A stretch of 41,454 nucleotides of DNA from an uncultured Prochlorococcus sp. (GCA_902571795.1 CACGDL010000008.1:1-41454); one strand, 5' to 3'. Shown: positions 23,386-31,561, counted from the first letter of the stretch. Program-made: numbers and translations. Notes: a model not told the origin generated them from the letters alone.

Positions 23386-24606
23386 TTATTCATCATTGGA
23401 TCTGTATTTCATGACGATAAAGATAATCACTAATAGAAGTATTGGAATGATGTAAAAATATTTCTTAAATAATTCCGATAAGTCTCTCCTAAAATTCTCC
23501 GATTCATAGTTTTGTTTATTTTTTTCAATCTTCTCATCACTCGAATCTTTACATGCATCAACTAATGTTTTCTGACTAGTAAATAGTTCATCAAGGAAAG
23601 ATTCTGTTTTCGCTCTTTCTTTTACAAGCTTCATGCTTGTATCTTTTGCTCCTAAAGAAATTCCTTTTAATAAATCTGAACATGCTTTATCTCTATCAAT
23701 CCAATATCCTTCTAATCCTCTTTGAAAATAGGCATCACCATTCATAGGATTTTTCTTTATCTCTGCATCAAAATCTTTTTTGGCTCCATCAAAATCCCCT
23801 GTTTCACTTTTAGCTAATCCTCTGAGGTAATAATAATCTGTTTTTATAGGGTTAATTTCTTTCTCAGAAAGCTCAATAATCTCTTCTTCTGATTTTTTAT
23901 CTAGTAATTTAATAAGACTATCAACATCAGAAATAACTCCCTTATAGTTATTAATTTCAAAATTTGCTCTACTTCTTAAGCTAAGTGCTGAAATATCTGA
24001 CTTATCTTTTTCTAAAGCAGAATTTAAATCTTTTATCGATCCTAAATAATCACCTAATACAAATTTTGCGTATCCCCTATTTGAATAAGCCTCTTGATTT
24101 TTACTATTTTCAACTTCCTTATCTAAATACTCTATTGTTTTATTCCATTTCTCTTCTTCTATTTCCTTTAAGCCTTTACTCAAGAAGTAGCCTTCTGGTC
24201 TTATACCTAATAATGATCTCTTGCTTTCTCCATCACATATAATTTCTCCCTTCTCCCTCTTTGAGTCGCAGGAATATTTAAAAAGCTCATCCTCATCTAT
24301 TTTGAATTCAACTAATTGTTTTTTTCGAGAGCCAAAGCCTTTTTTCTTCTTTTCTTCTATTAATTCATCAACCCTATATTCTTCATCAACTAAAATTCCA
24401 GATTTATCGATTTTTGTGATTTCGCCATTATCTTTAATGCAATATTTAAATTCTTGATTGCTTGGGGTTACAAAGTCTGGGTTTTCAATACACTCTAATT
24501 TTTCTTCAAAAATACTACTTGGATTTGAAAAAACAGGCTCTGGGCTAAGACAAAAGAATCCTATAAAGGCAGAAGCAAAAATATATTTCCCTAACTTTCT
24601 TTTCAA
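23386..24606 (-). CDS. Secreted TPR protein with C-terminal membrane anchor
   Basis: This 406-residue protein has a signal peptide (ending PVFSNPSS), a Cys-containing N-terminal region of about 110 residues, TPRs from about 140 to 310 (NSKNQEAYSNRGYAKFVLGD; SIKDLNSALEKDKSDISALS; DFDGAKKDFDAEIKKNPMNG), and a terminal membrane helix (KYFYIIPILLLVIIFIVM) with a short basic tail. Its TPR domain would lie outside the cytoplasm, tethered to the membrane. It lies with the SPFH protein and the nuclease on the same strand. Confidence 0.75.
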   Translation of the reverse strand: MKRKLGKYIFASAFIGFFCLSPEPVFSNPSSIFEEKLECIENPDFVTPSNQEFKYCIKDNGEITKIDKSGILVDEEYRVDELIEEKKKKGFGSRKKQLVEFKIDEDELFKYSCDSKREKGEIICDGESKRSLLGIRPEGYFLSKGLKEIEEEKWNKTIEYLDKEVENSKNQEAYSNRGYAKFVLGDYLGSIKDLNSALEKDKSDISALSLRSRANFEINNYKGVISDVDSLIKLLDKKSEEEIIELSEKEINPIKTDYYYLRGLAKSETGDFDGAKKDFDAEIKKNPMNGDAYFQRGLEGYWIDRDKACSDLLKGISLGAKDTSMKLVKERAKTESFLDELFTSQKTLVDACKDSSDEKIEKNKQNYESENFRRDLSELFKKYFYIIPILLLVIIFIVMKYRSNDE

Positions 24607-24680
24607 GGACTTAGAAATTTAATTCATTCTATTATTCCACATATTTAATATTTTTAAATATCTAATGAATTTGTAGTTAT

Positions 24681-25058
24681 TTATTTTGACCATTCACATT
24701 GATATGCATATTTTTTATAAATTTTTCCATAACCTTTATTTACTATCAATTCTTGAATATTTATTCCATCTATAAAGAGTTCCGCAACCGTTCTCCCGTA
24801 TCTATCTTTGGTTATTCTTTTTATTGATATTTCCTTATCTGCAACTAATTTATTTAAAAAATCTCTTGCTTCTATTGCTTTTTCAGGATCGGAATTCTTT
24901 CCTTTTAGTTCGGGCGTATCTATACAAGCTAATCTTATCTTTTCACCATCAACTGCCGTACATGTATCACCGTCATAACAACTTTTGATAACTATTGAAG
25001 AAAAATCTAACTTAGCTAACAACTCATAATTTAGAAATAATGATAAAAATAAAAGCAC
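24681..25058 (-). CDS. Exported thermonuclease-family nuclease (SNase-like)
   Basis: A 125-residue protein starting at GTG, with a hydrophobic signal and then the staphylococcal-nuclease fold: CYDGDTC (calcium-binding Asp29/Asp31), KIRLACIDTPEL (Arg42, Asp47, Glu50) and DRYGRTVAEL (Arg89), which together give the full catalytic set. It ends KYAYQCEW like other cyanobacterial members. It likely cleaves DNA/RNA outside the cytoplasm, for nutrient use or against incoming DNA. It lies 18 bp downstream of the zinc-ribbon gene at 25077, so it shares the operon. Confidence 0.88.
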   Translation of the reverse strand: MLLFLSLFLNYELLAKLDFSSIVIKSCYDGDTCTAVDGEKIRLACIDTPELKGKNSDPEKAIEARDFLNKLVADKEISIKRITKDRYGRTVAELFIDGINIQELIVNKGYGKIYKKYAYQCEWSK

Positions 25059-25076
25059 TTATATTAGGTTTAGAAA

Positions 25077-26048
25077 TTATTCGGTTGGTCTTATCATTTT
25101 TTCAGTGAGATCCAATACACATTGTTTTTTTGTGGGAGGATTATAGCGATCTCTTTGAAAAGTAATATCCAGATTAATTAGGGTGGGATTTTTAGAAATA
25201 ATTTCTTTAACTAAATTTTCTTCAGGCGTATAACTTGTCCTTAATTTATCAAATATTCTTTGAGACCAATTTGACCATGTAATTTCATAAAAAGAATATG
25301 CAGGGCTTATCAATACAGGGTCTATGCCTGTTTCATCTATTTTTATTTTTCTTAGTTTTTCTATTCGAGCTCCATCCTTTTGATTTTGAATAATTAAATC
25401 TTTGAGTGCTTTATAAAGTGACTGAACTTTTTTGCAATCATTTTTAATATTTTTTGTAAGTAAATTATTTCTTTTTTTTATAGTTATTGAGGGAGTTTCA
25501 TAAAAAATATATACTCTTTTATAACCTTGTGAAGTTTGAGTTGAGTAACGAATACCATTTCCCCAAATCCCATTTTCGTCATCTGTAAGCTTATTTTTAG
25601 ATTTTTCAAATTCTTCTTTATCTAATACTTTTTTCTCAATATTATCTAAAGAATAGATTGTTTTTTTAAAGAATTTTCTACAATCTTTATATGTACTTTT
25701 TGCATTGAATGTTGTTGATTGATTTGATGAAATATTTTTGCAAGCTTCGTCAATTTTTACTTTGTAGGGTCTTGTAGGATCATTAATTATTTTGTTTAAG
25801 AATAAACCCAAAATAGAAACTAAAGAGGTTAAAAGGATAACTTTTGAATATTTATTTTCTATAACTTTCTTGGCAGGAAGATAAATTTTACTAAATTTTT
25901 CTTGAATATCTCTGTTGACTTTTAAATTTAGAAAATCATTTTTTAAATTATTTTTATATCCGCAGAATTCACACTTAACAACTGGAGCTCCCTCTTCCCA
26001 ACTTATAGGAGCTCCGCATCTTGAACATTTTTCAGGGACTTTAGTCAT
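25077..26048 (-). CDS. Zinc-ribbon membrane protein, paralogue A
   Basis: A 323-residue protein: zinc ribbon CSRCGAPISWEEGAPVVKCEFC (residues 8-29), a linker, one membrane helix (about 68-86), then a large external domain with conserved Cys (DEACKNI, YKDCRKFF, KNDCKKV). The order matches the neighbour at 26066-27133 throughout, and the DNA over the ribbon is identical for 67 bp while the rest has diverged strongly. The 17 bp separating the two genes indicate one operon. Confidence 0.75.
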   Translation of the reverse strand: MTKVPEKCSRCGAPISWEEGAPVVKCEFCGYKNNLKNDFLNLKVNRDIQEKFSKIYLPAKKVIENKYSKVILLTSLVSILGLFLNKIINDPTRPYKVKIDEACKNISSNQSTTFNAKSTYKDCRKFFKKTIYSLDNIEKKVLDKEEFEKSKNKLTDDENGIWGNGIRYSTQTSQGYKRVYIFYETPSITIKKRNNLLTKNIKNDCKKVQSLYKALKDLIIQNQKDGARIEKLRKIKIDETGIDPVLISPAYSFYEITWSNWSQRIFDKLRTSYTPEENLVKEIISKNPTLINLDITFQRDRYNPPTKKQCVLDLTEKMIRPTE

Positions 26049-26065
26049 TTAATTGGTTATAACTT

Positions 26066-27133
26066 CTAATACAGTTCTTCGCATTTAAAAAAGATATTTT
26101 GCTTTTGATTAATTAACATTTCTTTTAATGTTGCATAATTATCAAGATAAGCAGAATAGTTTTCTTTTTTTAAATTTTTACGAATTCTTTCTGATAAAAA
26201 ATAACCTTGATTATAAAGATCTAATAGTATTTCACTTCCTTCTATTTTTATAATTTGGTCAATAAATTTATTTTGCCTTTTTGTCATTTCCTTAAAAATT
26301 CTTTTTGCAGGCATATTTAAATCCATATTTTTAGAATTTAAAGAACTATCTTTATAAAATTTTTTATAACCTCTGCAGAATTTATAGGGAAGATAATTAA
26401 CATCCTCAAACACTTTGTTATTTTCATAAATTATTTTCGAACTTGAGACAAATCTACTATTAATAAAATGTTTATAAACGACCGCAATATTATTAGAACT
26501 ATTAAATCTTATGTATTGTTTTTGAGTGTAGTCTATTGAAATTGATTTATTATATATTTCTTCCTCTAATTTTTTTAATGATTTCAAATAAGATTTAAGA
26601 TAATTACTTTTATCCTCAAGATTTTTTATTAATAAAACTGTATCTTTCATGTAATTGACACAATCTTTATAATTAGATTTCGATTGAAATTCTGTTGCTC
26701 CGTAATTAATAGATTCTATTAGAGATTGATTACAAACATTCTTTATTTTTTTATTGTAAGTTCTGATTGGATTACTTAAATATGAATTTATAAGAAGAAA
26801 AAAAGCTGATAAAAAAATCAAAGAAAGTGTTATTTTTGATTCCTTTCTCTTGAAAAGTTCTTTCCCTTTTTTTATGTATTTATAAATTAGATTTTCTGAG
26901 ATGATATTTTGGTTTTTTATAGCTTTTCTAAAACTTTCTTTAGTTATTAGTAGGTATTTTGCAGAATTATTTTTTATTGAATATATAAATGAAGATTGTT
27001 TATTATTAATTATTGAATCTATTTTAAGAAAGTTATTTTTATACCCACAATATTCACACTTAACAACTGGAGCTCCCTCTTCCCAACTTATAGGAGCTCC
27101 GCATCTTGAACATTTTTCTGGAATATTGCTCAT
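26066..27133 (-). CDS. Zinc-ribbon membrane protein, paralogue B
   Basis: A 355-residue protein: the same ribbon (CSRCGAPISWEEGAPVVKCEYC), a longer Lys-rich cytoplasmic linker, a membrane helix (about 101-119), then an external domain with the motifs KNVCNQS and YKDCVNYM shared with paralogue A. Duplicated genes with a nearly fixed ribbon and divergent external domains suggest a constant cytoplasmic partner and variable external binding. Function unknown. It follows the DnaB-like gene after 33 bp. Confidence 0.75.
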   Translation of the reverse strand: MSNIPEKCSRCGAPISWEEGAPVVKCEYCGYKNNFLKIDSIINNKQSSFIYSIKNNSAKYLLITKESFRKAIKNQNIISENLIYKYIKKGKELFKRKESKITLSLIFLSAFFLLINSYLSNPIRTYNKKIKNVCNQSLIESINYGATEFQSKSNYKDCVNYMKDTVLLIKNLEDKSNYLKSYLKSLKKLEEEIYNKSISIDYTQKQYIRFNSSNNIAVVYKHFINSRFVSSSKIIYENNKVFEDVNYLPYKFCRGYKKFYKDSSLNSKNMDLNMPAKRIFKEMTKRQNKFIDQIIKIEGSEILLDLYNQGYFLSERIRKNLKKENYSAYLDNYATLKEMLINQKQNIFFKCEELY

Positions 27134-27166
27134 TAACTAAATAATCACCAGTTCCTATTAAATATA

Positions 27167-28090
27167 TTATGCAGCTAAATTTCTATATCTAGTAAATTGA
27201 GGTTCAAAAAGTAATTTAACTGTTCCTACTGGACCATTTCGGTGTTTGGTGACTATTAATTCTGCTATGCCACGTTCTTCAGTTTCTGGATGATAAAACT
27301 CATCTCTATAAAGCATAATTACCACATCTGCATGTGCTTCTAATCCTTGAGTCTCTCTTAAATCACATAACATGGGACGGCAGTTTTCTCTCTTTTCAAT
27401 ATCTCTAGAAAGTTGAGACATAAGCACTACAGGCACATCTAATGCTTTTGCCATCTCTTTAAGGTCAAGGACAATTTTAGATAACTCTTTATCTCTAGAC
27501 TCTTTATTGGGACCATCCATCATTTGTATATAGTCGACTACAACTAGTCCAAGTTCTCCTAGTCCATGCTTTTCTTTAATCTTCTTACATTTTGAAAGCA
27601 TCTCCTTAACTTTAATAGAACCTTTATCACAAATAAAAATGGGAACTTCTGCGAGGTCCTCTATCTCTTTACCAATCAAACCCCATTCATCTTGTTGAAG
27701 TCTTCCAGTTCTCAATCTTCCTGACTCAATACCAAGTTCCATAGAGAGAAATCTATAACTCATTTGTTCTCTACTTTGTTCCAAGCTGAAATAGCAAACA
27801 GGTAATTTATTTCTCTTAGAGACATTTTGTGCAAGATTCATTGCAAAAGAAGTTTTACCCATTGAAGGTCTACCAGCAATAACAACTAATGAACCCCTTT
27901 GCAGACCTTGTGTCATTGCATCTAAGTCATAAAAACTTACGGGTACACCTGTTGAGTATTTTCCTAATGAACTTTGTTCTATGTTTTCAAAAGTTTGTGG
28001 CATTATGCTCGCTAAGTTTTTCATATCCTCAGAATCTTTTCTTAAACGAATACCTTTAAGTTTTAATTGCTTTACCTTTTTGTCTCTCAT
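27167..28090 (-). CDS. DnaB-type RecA-fold helicase domain, stand-alone
   Basis: This 307-residue protein corresponds to the C-terminal ATPase domain of replicative helicase DnaB: Walker A GRPSMGKTS (Lys79), CYFSLEQSREQM, Walker B LVVVDYIQMM, MSQLSRDIEKR and DLRETQGLEAHADVVI. The N-terminal collar domain of DnaB is missing and replaced by about 40 basic residues. Such stand-alone versions are found in phages and satellites, for replication or helicase hijacking, so it suggests replication capacity for the ancestral E5 element. ATPase motifs are intact. Confidence 0.9.
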   Translation of the reverse strand: MRDKKVKQLKLKGIRLRKDSEDMKNLASIMPQTFENIEQSSLGKYSTGVPVSFYDLDAMTQGLQRGSLVVIAGRPSMGKTSFAMNLAQNVSKRNKLPVCYFSLEQSREQMSYRFLSMELGIESGRLRTGRLQQDEWGLIGKEIEDLAEVPIFICDKGSIKVKEMLSKCKKIKEKHGLGELGLVVVDYIQMMDGPNKESRDKELSKIVLDLKEMAKALDVPVVLMSQLSRDIEKRENCRPMLCDLRETQGLEAHADVVIMLYRDEFYHPETEERGIAELIVTKHRNGPVGTVKLLFEPQFTRYRNLAA

Positions 28091-28167
28091 ATTAAATTTT
28101 TGTTGGAAACTTATATAAGCAAACCTAGAAAAGAATGCAAATTAAGTTTCTCGAAGTTAACTATTAA

Positions 28168-28584
28168 TCAAATATCATTCTTAAAAAAAGCAAGCATAAT
28201 TCTTTCTGTAACCTGACTAATATTGTCCAGTTTCCACTCTTCTTTGAGTGATCGAAGTTTTTTAATTACTCTATTGTGCATTTGTAATCTAATCTCGTTG
28301 TAAGCATCTTCATTTTCCTGCCTTAATCTTTCTTGGGCACAAATATCTCTCATTCTCTTCATACCTGTTGCTAAGTTTTTCTCAATTGTTTCTTTTGACT
28401 CATTTAATATTTCTGCTATTTCATCAGTTGTATGGAGAATCTCAAAAGGTTCCCCTAAACCTAAACTTAATTGAAGAACTGCTCTTTCTAATTGAGGAAA
28501 AGATTCTAGTTGCTTTATAAGGAATCCTGTAGAATCAATTTCTGGTTCTTTATTCTTGTTTATAGGAACTACTTTTTCTTCCAA
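28168..28584 (-). CDS. Sigma-70 region 4-like DNA-binding protein
   Basis: A 138-residue protein. Residues about 28-78 read like sigma region 4: FPQLERAVLQLSLGLGEPFEIL, then a helix-turn-helix TTDEIAEILNESKETIEKNL and a basic MKRMRDI. No region 2 is present. The C-terminal 60 residues are helical and charged. It could be a transcription regulator that contacts the core promoter complex, or an appropriator of phage type; both are inferred. It is divergent from no neighbour; all genes here are on the minus strand. Confidence 0.6.
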   Translation of the reverse strand: MEEKVVPINKNKEPEIDSTGFLIKQLESFPQLERAVLQLSLGLGEPFEILHTTDEIAEILNESKETIEKNLATGMKRMRDICAQERLRQENEDAYNEIRLQMHNRVIKKLRSLKEEWKLDNISQVTERIMLAFFKNDI

Positions 28585-28658
28585 AAAATTTATATTGGTG
28601 AGGACTTTAAATATGACATTTCATATTTTCAATACAAAAACTTTTAAAGAAACTTAAT

Positions 28659-29096
28659 TTAAATTTCTCTCCATTCATTGTTATCCCATATATAGTTCTT
28701 TGTTTTTTGCTCTAAGTCACTTATCCATAAAGGTCCTAATTCTAGAGTAGAGGGGTTTATTTTGAACAAAAATTGTTTCTGCCAGGAAACCTGTAGATCA
28801 ATAATTTTCATATTCATTTTTTTTTCTTGGAGACATATATGATTTATGTAATCAAATAAATTTGTATATTCAACAAACTCTCCAAATTGAGGAGTGAAGT
28901 TAAAAGTTTCACTAAGATTTTTAATACCCTTACCTACATGTACTTCCCATCTAATTTGAACAATAGCACCTTTATTTTTATTAAATATCAACTCTTTCTG
29001 TTTAGTATTCAATATTGAACAAGCATAATATCTAACTCCATTTTCCTCACCATCTGGACTTATATGATATTCAATATTGCGAAAATCTTTTGCCAT
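28659..29096 (-). CDS. Hypothetical 145-residue protein
   Basis: A soluble, beta-rich-looking protein with EYHISPDGEENGVRYYACSI and GAIVQIRWEVHVGKGI blocks and many Trp, Tyr and Phe. It lies 3 bp after the TPR gene at 29100-29525, and both are on the same strand, so they are surely co-transcribed. The family is not recognised. Confidence 0.65.
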   Translation of the reverse strand: MAKDFRNIEYHISPDGEENGVRYYACSILNTKQKELIFNKNKGAIVQIRWEVHVGKGIKNLSETFNFTPQFGEFVEYTNLFDYINHICLQEKKMNMKIIDLQVSWQKQFLFKINPSTLELGPLWISDLEQKTKNYIWDNNEWREI

Positions 29097-29099
29097 AAA

Positions 29100-29525
29100 T
29101 TAAAAAATATTTTTTAGTTTTTCTGCTTTTCTATCATCCTCATCAGCGCCTTCATTATCACCTGATTTACGCTTGCTTTCTGCACGATAATTATATAAAT
29201 ATGCTTTATTAGGATATATTTCTATTGCCTTTGTGTAATCATCAATTGCTCCTTGATAATCTCCTAATTCACTCTTTGCATCTCCACGCAATCTATAAGC
29301 AAATACACTATTAGGTTCAATTTCTATTGCCTTTGTATAATCTTCAATCGCATCTTCATAGTTTTCTGTTCCTTTAAAAGTCCCGCGACTTATAAAAAAT
29401 CGGGCATCATGAGGGTCAATTTCTATTGCCTCATTTAAATAAATAATTGCATTATTAATATTACCTTTTTTACACTCTTCCTTTACAAGTTTCATGAGTT
29501 CAGAAATAGTTTTTGGTTCATTCAT
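29100..29525 (-). CDS. Cytoplasmic TPR protein
   Basis: This 141-residue protein has no signal peptide and about three TPRs: GNINNAIIYLNEAIEIDPHD, NYEDAIEDYTKAIEIEPNSV, DYQGAIDDYTKAIEIYPNKA. It ends with an acidic EGADEDDRKAEK segment. It is likely an adaptor for the 145-residue protein encoded 3 bp downstream. Unlike the other TPR proteins of this cassette, it would remain inside the cell. Confidence 0.85.
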   Translation of the reverse strand: MNEPKTISELMKLVKEECKKGNINNAIIYLNEAIEIDPHDARFFISRGTFKGTENYEDAIEDYTKAIEIEPNSVFAYRLRGDAKSELGDYQGAIDDYTKAIEIYPNKAYLYNYRAESKRKSGDNEGADEDDRKAEKLKNIF

Positions 29526-29572
29526 AAGTCAAGGATATATGGAATTTCTTACAAAATAATTTTAAATATCAT

Positions 29573-29594
29573 TCTAGAACGATTGTCAATCAAT
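29573..29594 (+). repeat. TTAGAWCGAYTGTCAA motif, copy 3 (variant)
   Basis: CTAGAACGATTGTCAATCAAT, 30 bp beyond the stop of the integrase remnant, the same placement as copy 2 after the intact integrase. The CAATCAAT extension is shared with copy 1. Confidence 0.45.
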
Positions 29595-29624
29595 ACACTT
29601 CGATTCTCTATTCAAAGTATGTGT

Positions 29625-29885
29625 TCATGTTATTTCCGACAAGTCAGATGCCCTATCTAGATCCTTGGTCTGGAATCTTGCATAACTTTTTAGATTTGTG
29701 TTTTGATCATGGCCCATTAAATCGGCAATTTGTTTTACTGTTCTCATAGTTCCATCTTGTTTTGTTTTGGTGTGAGCGACGTACGCATATCTATGGCGAA
29801 AACTATAAGGAGTGCATTCTAGACCTTCTGCTTTTGCTTCCTCGCAAAGAGACTTCCATACGTTCTTAATGCTTTTCTTTCTCAA
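29625..29885 (-). pseudogene. Integrase C-terminal remnant
   Basis: 86 residues corresponding to residues about 333-418 of the integrase at 12114-13376: ECTPYSFRHRYAYVAH, then QIADLMGHD and LKSYARF with the nucleophile Tyr. The first catalytic Arg and all DNA-binding domains are lost, so it cannot act as recombinase on its own. There is no ATG, but TTG 29885 is preceded by AAGGAG at good spacing, so the fragment may still be translated. The frame is continuous with the gene upstream except for one TAA. Confidence 0.85.
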
Positions 29886-29894
29886 GTATTCTCC

Positions 29895-30113
29895 TTATTC
29901 TGCTTCTTCTTTAACTTCACTTGCCTTTAAGTCTCCCACTTGTACTTCCACTTCTTTTACTTCAACTACTTTTACCTTTTGCTCTTCCGTTTTAACTGCA
30001 ACTACTTTTGATGCTATGGATTCAAACTTTCCTTTAATAAAATTTACTATGAAAATTAATATTGGAACATGGGCTAGACCACCCATTATCACTTTAGTTT
30101 CTGAATAATACAT
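29895..30113 (-). CDS. 72-residue membrane-anchored acidic protein
   Basis: A short N-terminal part with one hydrophobic stretch (ILIFIVNFI), then a tail built of Val, Lys and Glu with repeat-like EVKEVEVQV and SEVKEEAE. It stops at TAA, in the same frame as the integrase remnant which begins 9 bp later. It could be an independent small gene that landed here or part of a former fusion. Not recognised. Confidence 0.5.
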   Translation of the reverse strand: MYYSETKVIMGGLAHVPILIFIVNFIKGKFESIASKVVAVKTEEQKVKVVEVKEVEVQVGDLKASEVKEEAE

Positions 30114-30357
30114 TTGTAAGTTAATGAAAACTTAAATATTTAAGCATAAATTTAATTTCTAAATTTATTTTTATTAAGCCAATAAATAATTAGTAATCAT
30201 TGCTTGATATATAGTTCAATAATCTTGCTATCCTTACTACTTCCACTAATAGCTGCTCTCGTTTTACCAACTGCTAACGTCAAATTTTAGGTAAAGTACC
30301 TATTTTTAGTTATTTATTTAAGCGATATTATTTTGAGCAATTAACAGGATTAAAACA

Positions 30358-30471
30358 ATGATGAAACTTGCTATCGTTTTCTTACCAATAATCTTTGCAG
30401 TTATATGGATGCTGTTCATTGGGTTAAGAATAAATAAAAGAGATGAAAATAGAAAATTAATTAATTATTAA
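30358..30471 (+). CDS. 37-residue single-pass membrane protein
   Basis: Begins MMKLAIVFLPIIFAVIWMLF and ends with a basic tail (NKRDENRKLINY). ACAGGATTAAAACA before the ATG includes AGGA. It is directly followed, with no gap, by another small frame starting at TTG (TAATTG), suggesting coupled translation. Family unknown. Confidence 0.55.
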   Translation: MMKLAIVFLPIIFAVIWMLFIGLRINKRDENRKLINY

Positions 30472-30603
30472 TTGAAAAGCTTACTAATCCCACTACAAGA
30501 GCTTTGGCAGAATCATCATGACCCAACTCATGCAGCTTATGGTATTGGTGGTTTAATAGCATTTTTCATAATTTATAATCGATTACTCAATAAATATCAG
30601 TAA
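30472..30603 (+). CDS. 43-residue membrane protein, TTG start
   Basis: Residues KSLLIPLQELWQNHHDPTHA then GIGGLIAFFIIYNRLL: an amphipathic start and one membrane helix. It starts with TTG directly after the stop of the previous gene. The pattern LW.N....A.G.G with one helix faintly recalls the 37-residue family at 6159 and 31893. Confidence 0.45.
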   Translation: MKSLLIPLQELWQNHHDPTHAAYGIGGLIAFFIIYNRLLNKYQ

Positions 30604-30742
30604 CAAGAAACCCCTCCAGAAATTCCAACTACTGAAAGGGTTATTAAATCGACTCGCAACTATATTGAATCAATCTATGTCTTGCAGCAAACGTAGAGTG
30701 TGCTGACGAGGTTTGGCCTCAATTAATTTATAGCAAAAAATT

Positions 30743-30958
30743 TTAAACTCCCGCTACTTTTCGTTCCGCTTGTCGTTTTTTTAGAATTGAATAAGCTTGT
30801 GAAGCCCATTTTCTAGAAATATCAAATTCAGTATCTAACTTCTCTTTGAGTAATTTACCAATTTTAAATACTTCCACGAAGCCTAGATAAATTATTATTA
30901 GCACCTTTATTATGTTTACCGCACCCGCTGCTATCTTTTCGATTCTTTGCTCTTCCAT
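30743..30958 (-). CDS. Hypothetical 71-residue protein with one hydrophobic segment
   Basis: Residues 1-35 include a hydrophobic stretch (AGAVNIIKVLIIIYLGFV), then a basic, helical part (KWASQAYSILKKRQAERK). It resembles a small membrane-bound DNA- or protein-binding factor, but no family is recognised. The 138 bp before its 3' end hold no gene that I see. Confidence 0.5.
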   Translation of the reverse strand: MEEQRIEKIAAGAVNIIKVLIIIYLGFVEVFKIGKLLKEKLDTEFDISRKWASQAYSILKKRQAERKVAGV

Positions 30959-31020
30959 TTGAACTTATTAAAGCTCACTAAAATTAACAGAGTTGAGAAT
31001 TTATGCAAATGTTTTTTAAA

Positions 31021-31055
31021 TTAAAAATAACTTCTAAAGATAGAATTCTTCTTCC
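31021..31055 (+). repeat. Direct repeat, left copy, flanking a small gene
   Basis: Sequence TTAAAAATAACTTCTAAAGA then TAGAATTCTTCTTCC. A copy with few changes lies at 31456-31490, just after the stop of the gene between them. Confidence 0.6.
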
Positions 31056-31180
31056 AACCTTTTTCCATAAATGATTGTGTATACAAGCTTTATACACCTC
31101 GATTTTTTATAATTTTCTTGCTTTTTCCTTATTTTTTCGTAAGTATGCGTATATAGGCTTTCACATAGGGGTTGACGATT

Positions 31181-31459
31181 ATGCAAATTCCAGACGAAAT
31201 GTTGAAAGAAATTAGAGAAAGTGGATACGATCAAGAGCTTGTATTTACACAAATAAGAAAGCTATTAGAAAGCGATAAACCAATTAAAGAAAACGATTAT
31301 AATCTAGAGCTTTTAGACAATTACTTATTAGATAAAGATCCACAAGAACTATCTAAAAATGCTTCTGAGATAGTTATGGCAGCAGAGCTTATAGACAATT
31401 ACTTATTAGATAAAAGATTTATGAGAGAGCTTGAAGATGAAGAATATGATGCTGCTTAA
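31181..31459 (+). CDS. 92-residue acidic protein with internal repeat
   Basis: Starts at ATG 31181 with AGGGG 10 bp upstream (the in-frame TTG at 31172 is less well spaced). The protein is very acidic and helical, with the repeated element LLDNYLLDK / LIDNYLLDK (about residues 43-51 and 70-78). The gene is bracketed by 35-bp direct repeats (31021 and 31456). No family recognised; antitoxin-like or protein-binding helical bundles are possible. Confidence 0.6.
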   Translation: MQIPDEMLKEIRESGYDQELVFTQIRKLLESDKPIKENDYNLELLDNYLLDKDPQELSKNASEIVMAAELIDNYLLDKRFMRELEDEEYDAA

Positions 31460-31490
31460 AAATAACTTCTAAATATAGAAGTCCTCTTCC
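31456..31490 (+). repeat. Direct repeat, right copy
   Basis: TTAAAAATAACTTCTAAATA then TAGAAGTCCTCTTCC; matches 31021-31055 with few changes. It overlaps the stop codon of the gene it brackets. Confidence 0.6.
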
Positions 31491-31543
31491 TTAATTATAA
31501 GTTTATGGTATCTTCTAGATTCTTATGGAGCACTTGTTCAATT

Positions 31544-31561
31544 TTAGGGAATATTTAGGGA
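31544..31561. other. Right-end arm-type sites of cassette E5
   Basis: TTAGGGA twice with a 4-bp spacer, 104 bp before core copy 6. Spacing and position match the right ends of the other cassettes. The left end of E5 has ACGGA words (16955, 16965), only partly similar. Confidence 0.55.

Noticed and set aside
23985-24457. Two plus-strand frames over the TPR gene at 23386-24606
   Set aside because: Ser/Leu/Phe-rich shadows of the Lys/Glu-rich gene on the other strand.
31034-31252. Minus-strand 72-residue frame
   Set aside because: Overlaps a direct repeat and the start of the better gene at 31181; composition unlike its neighbours.
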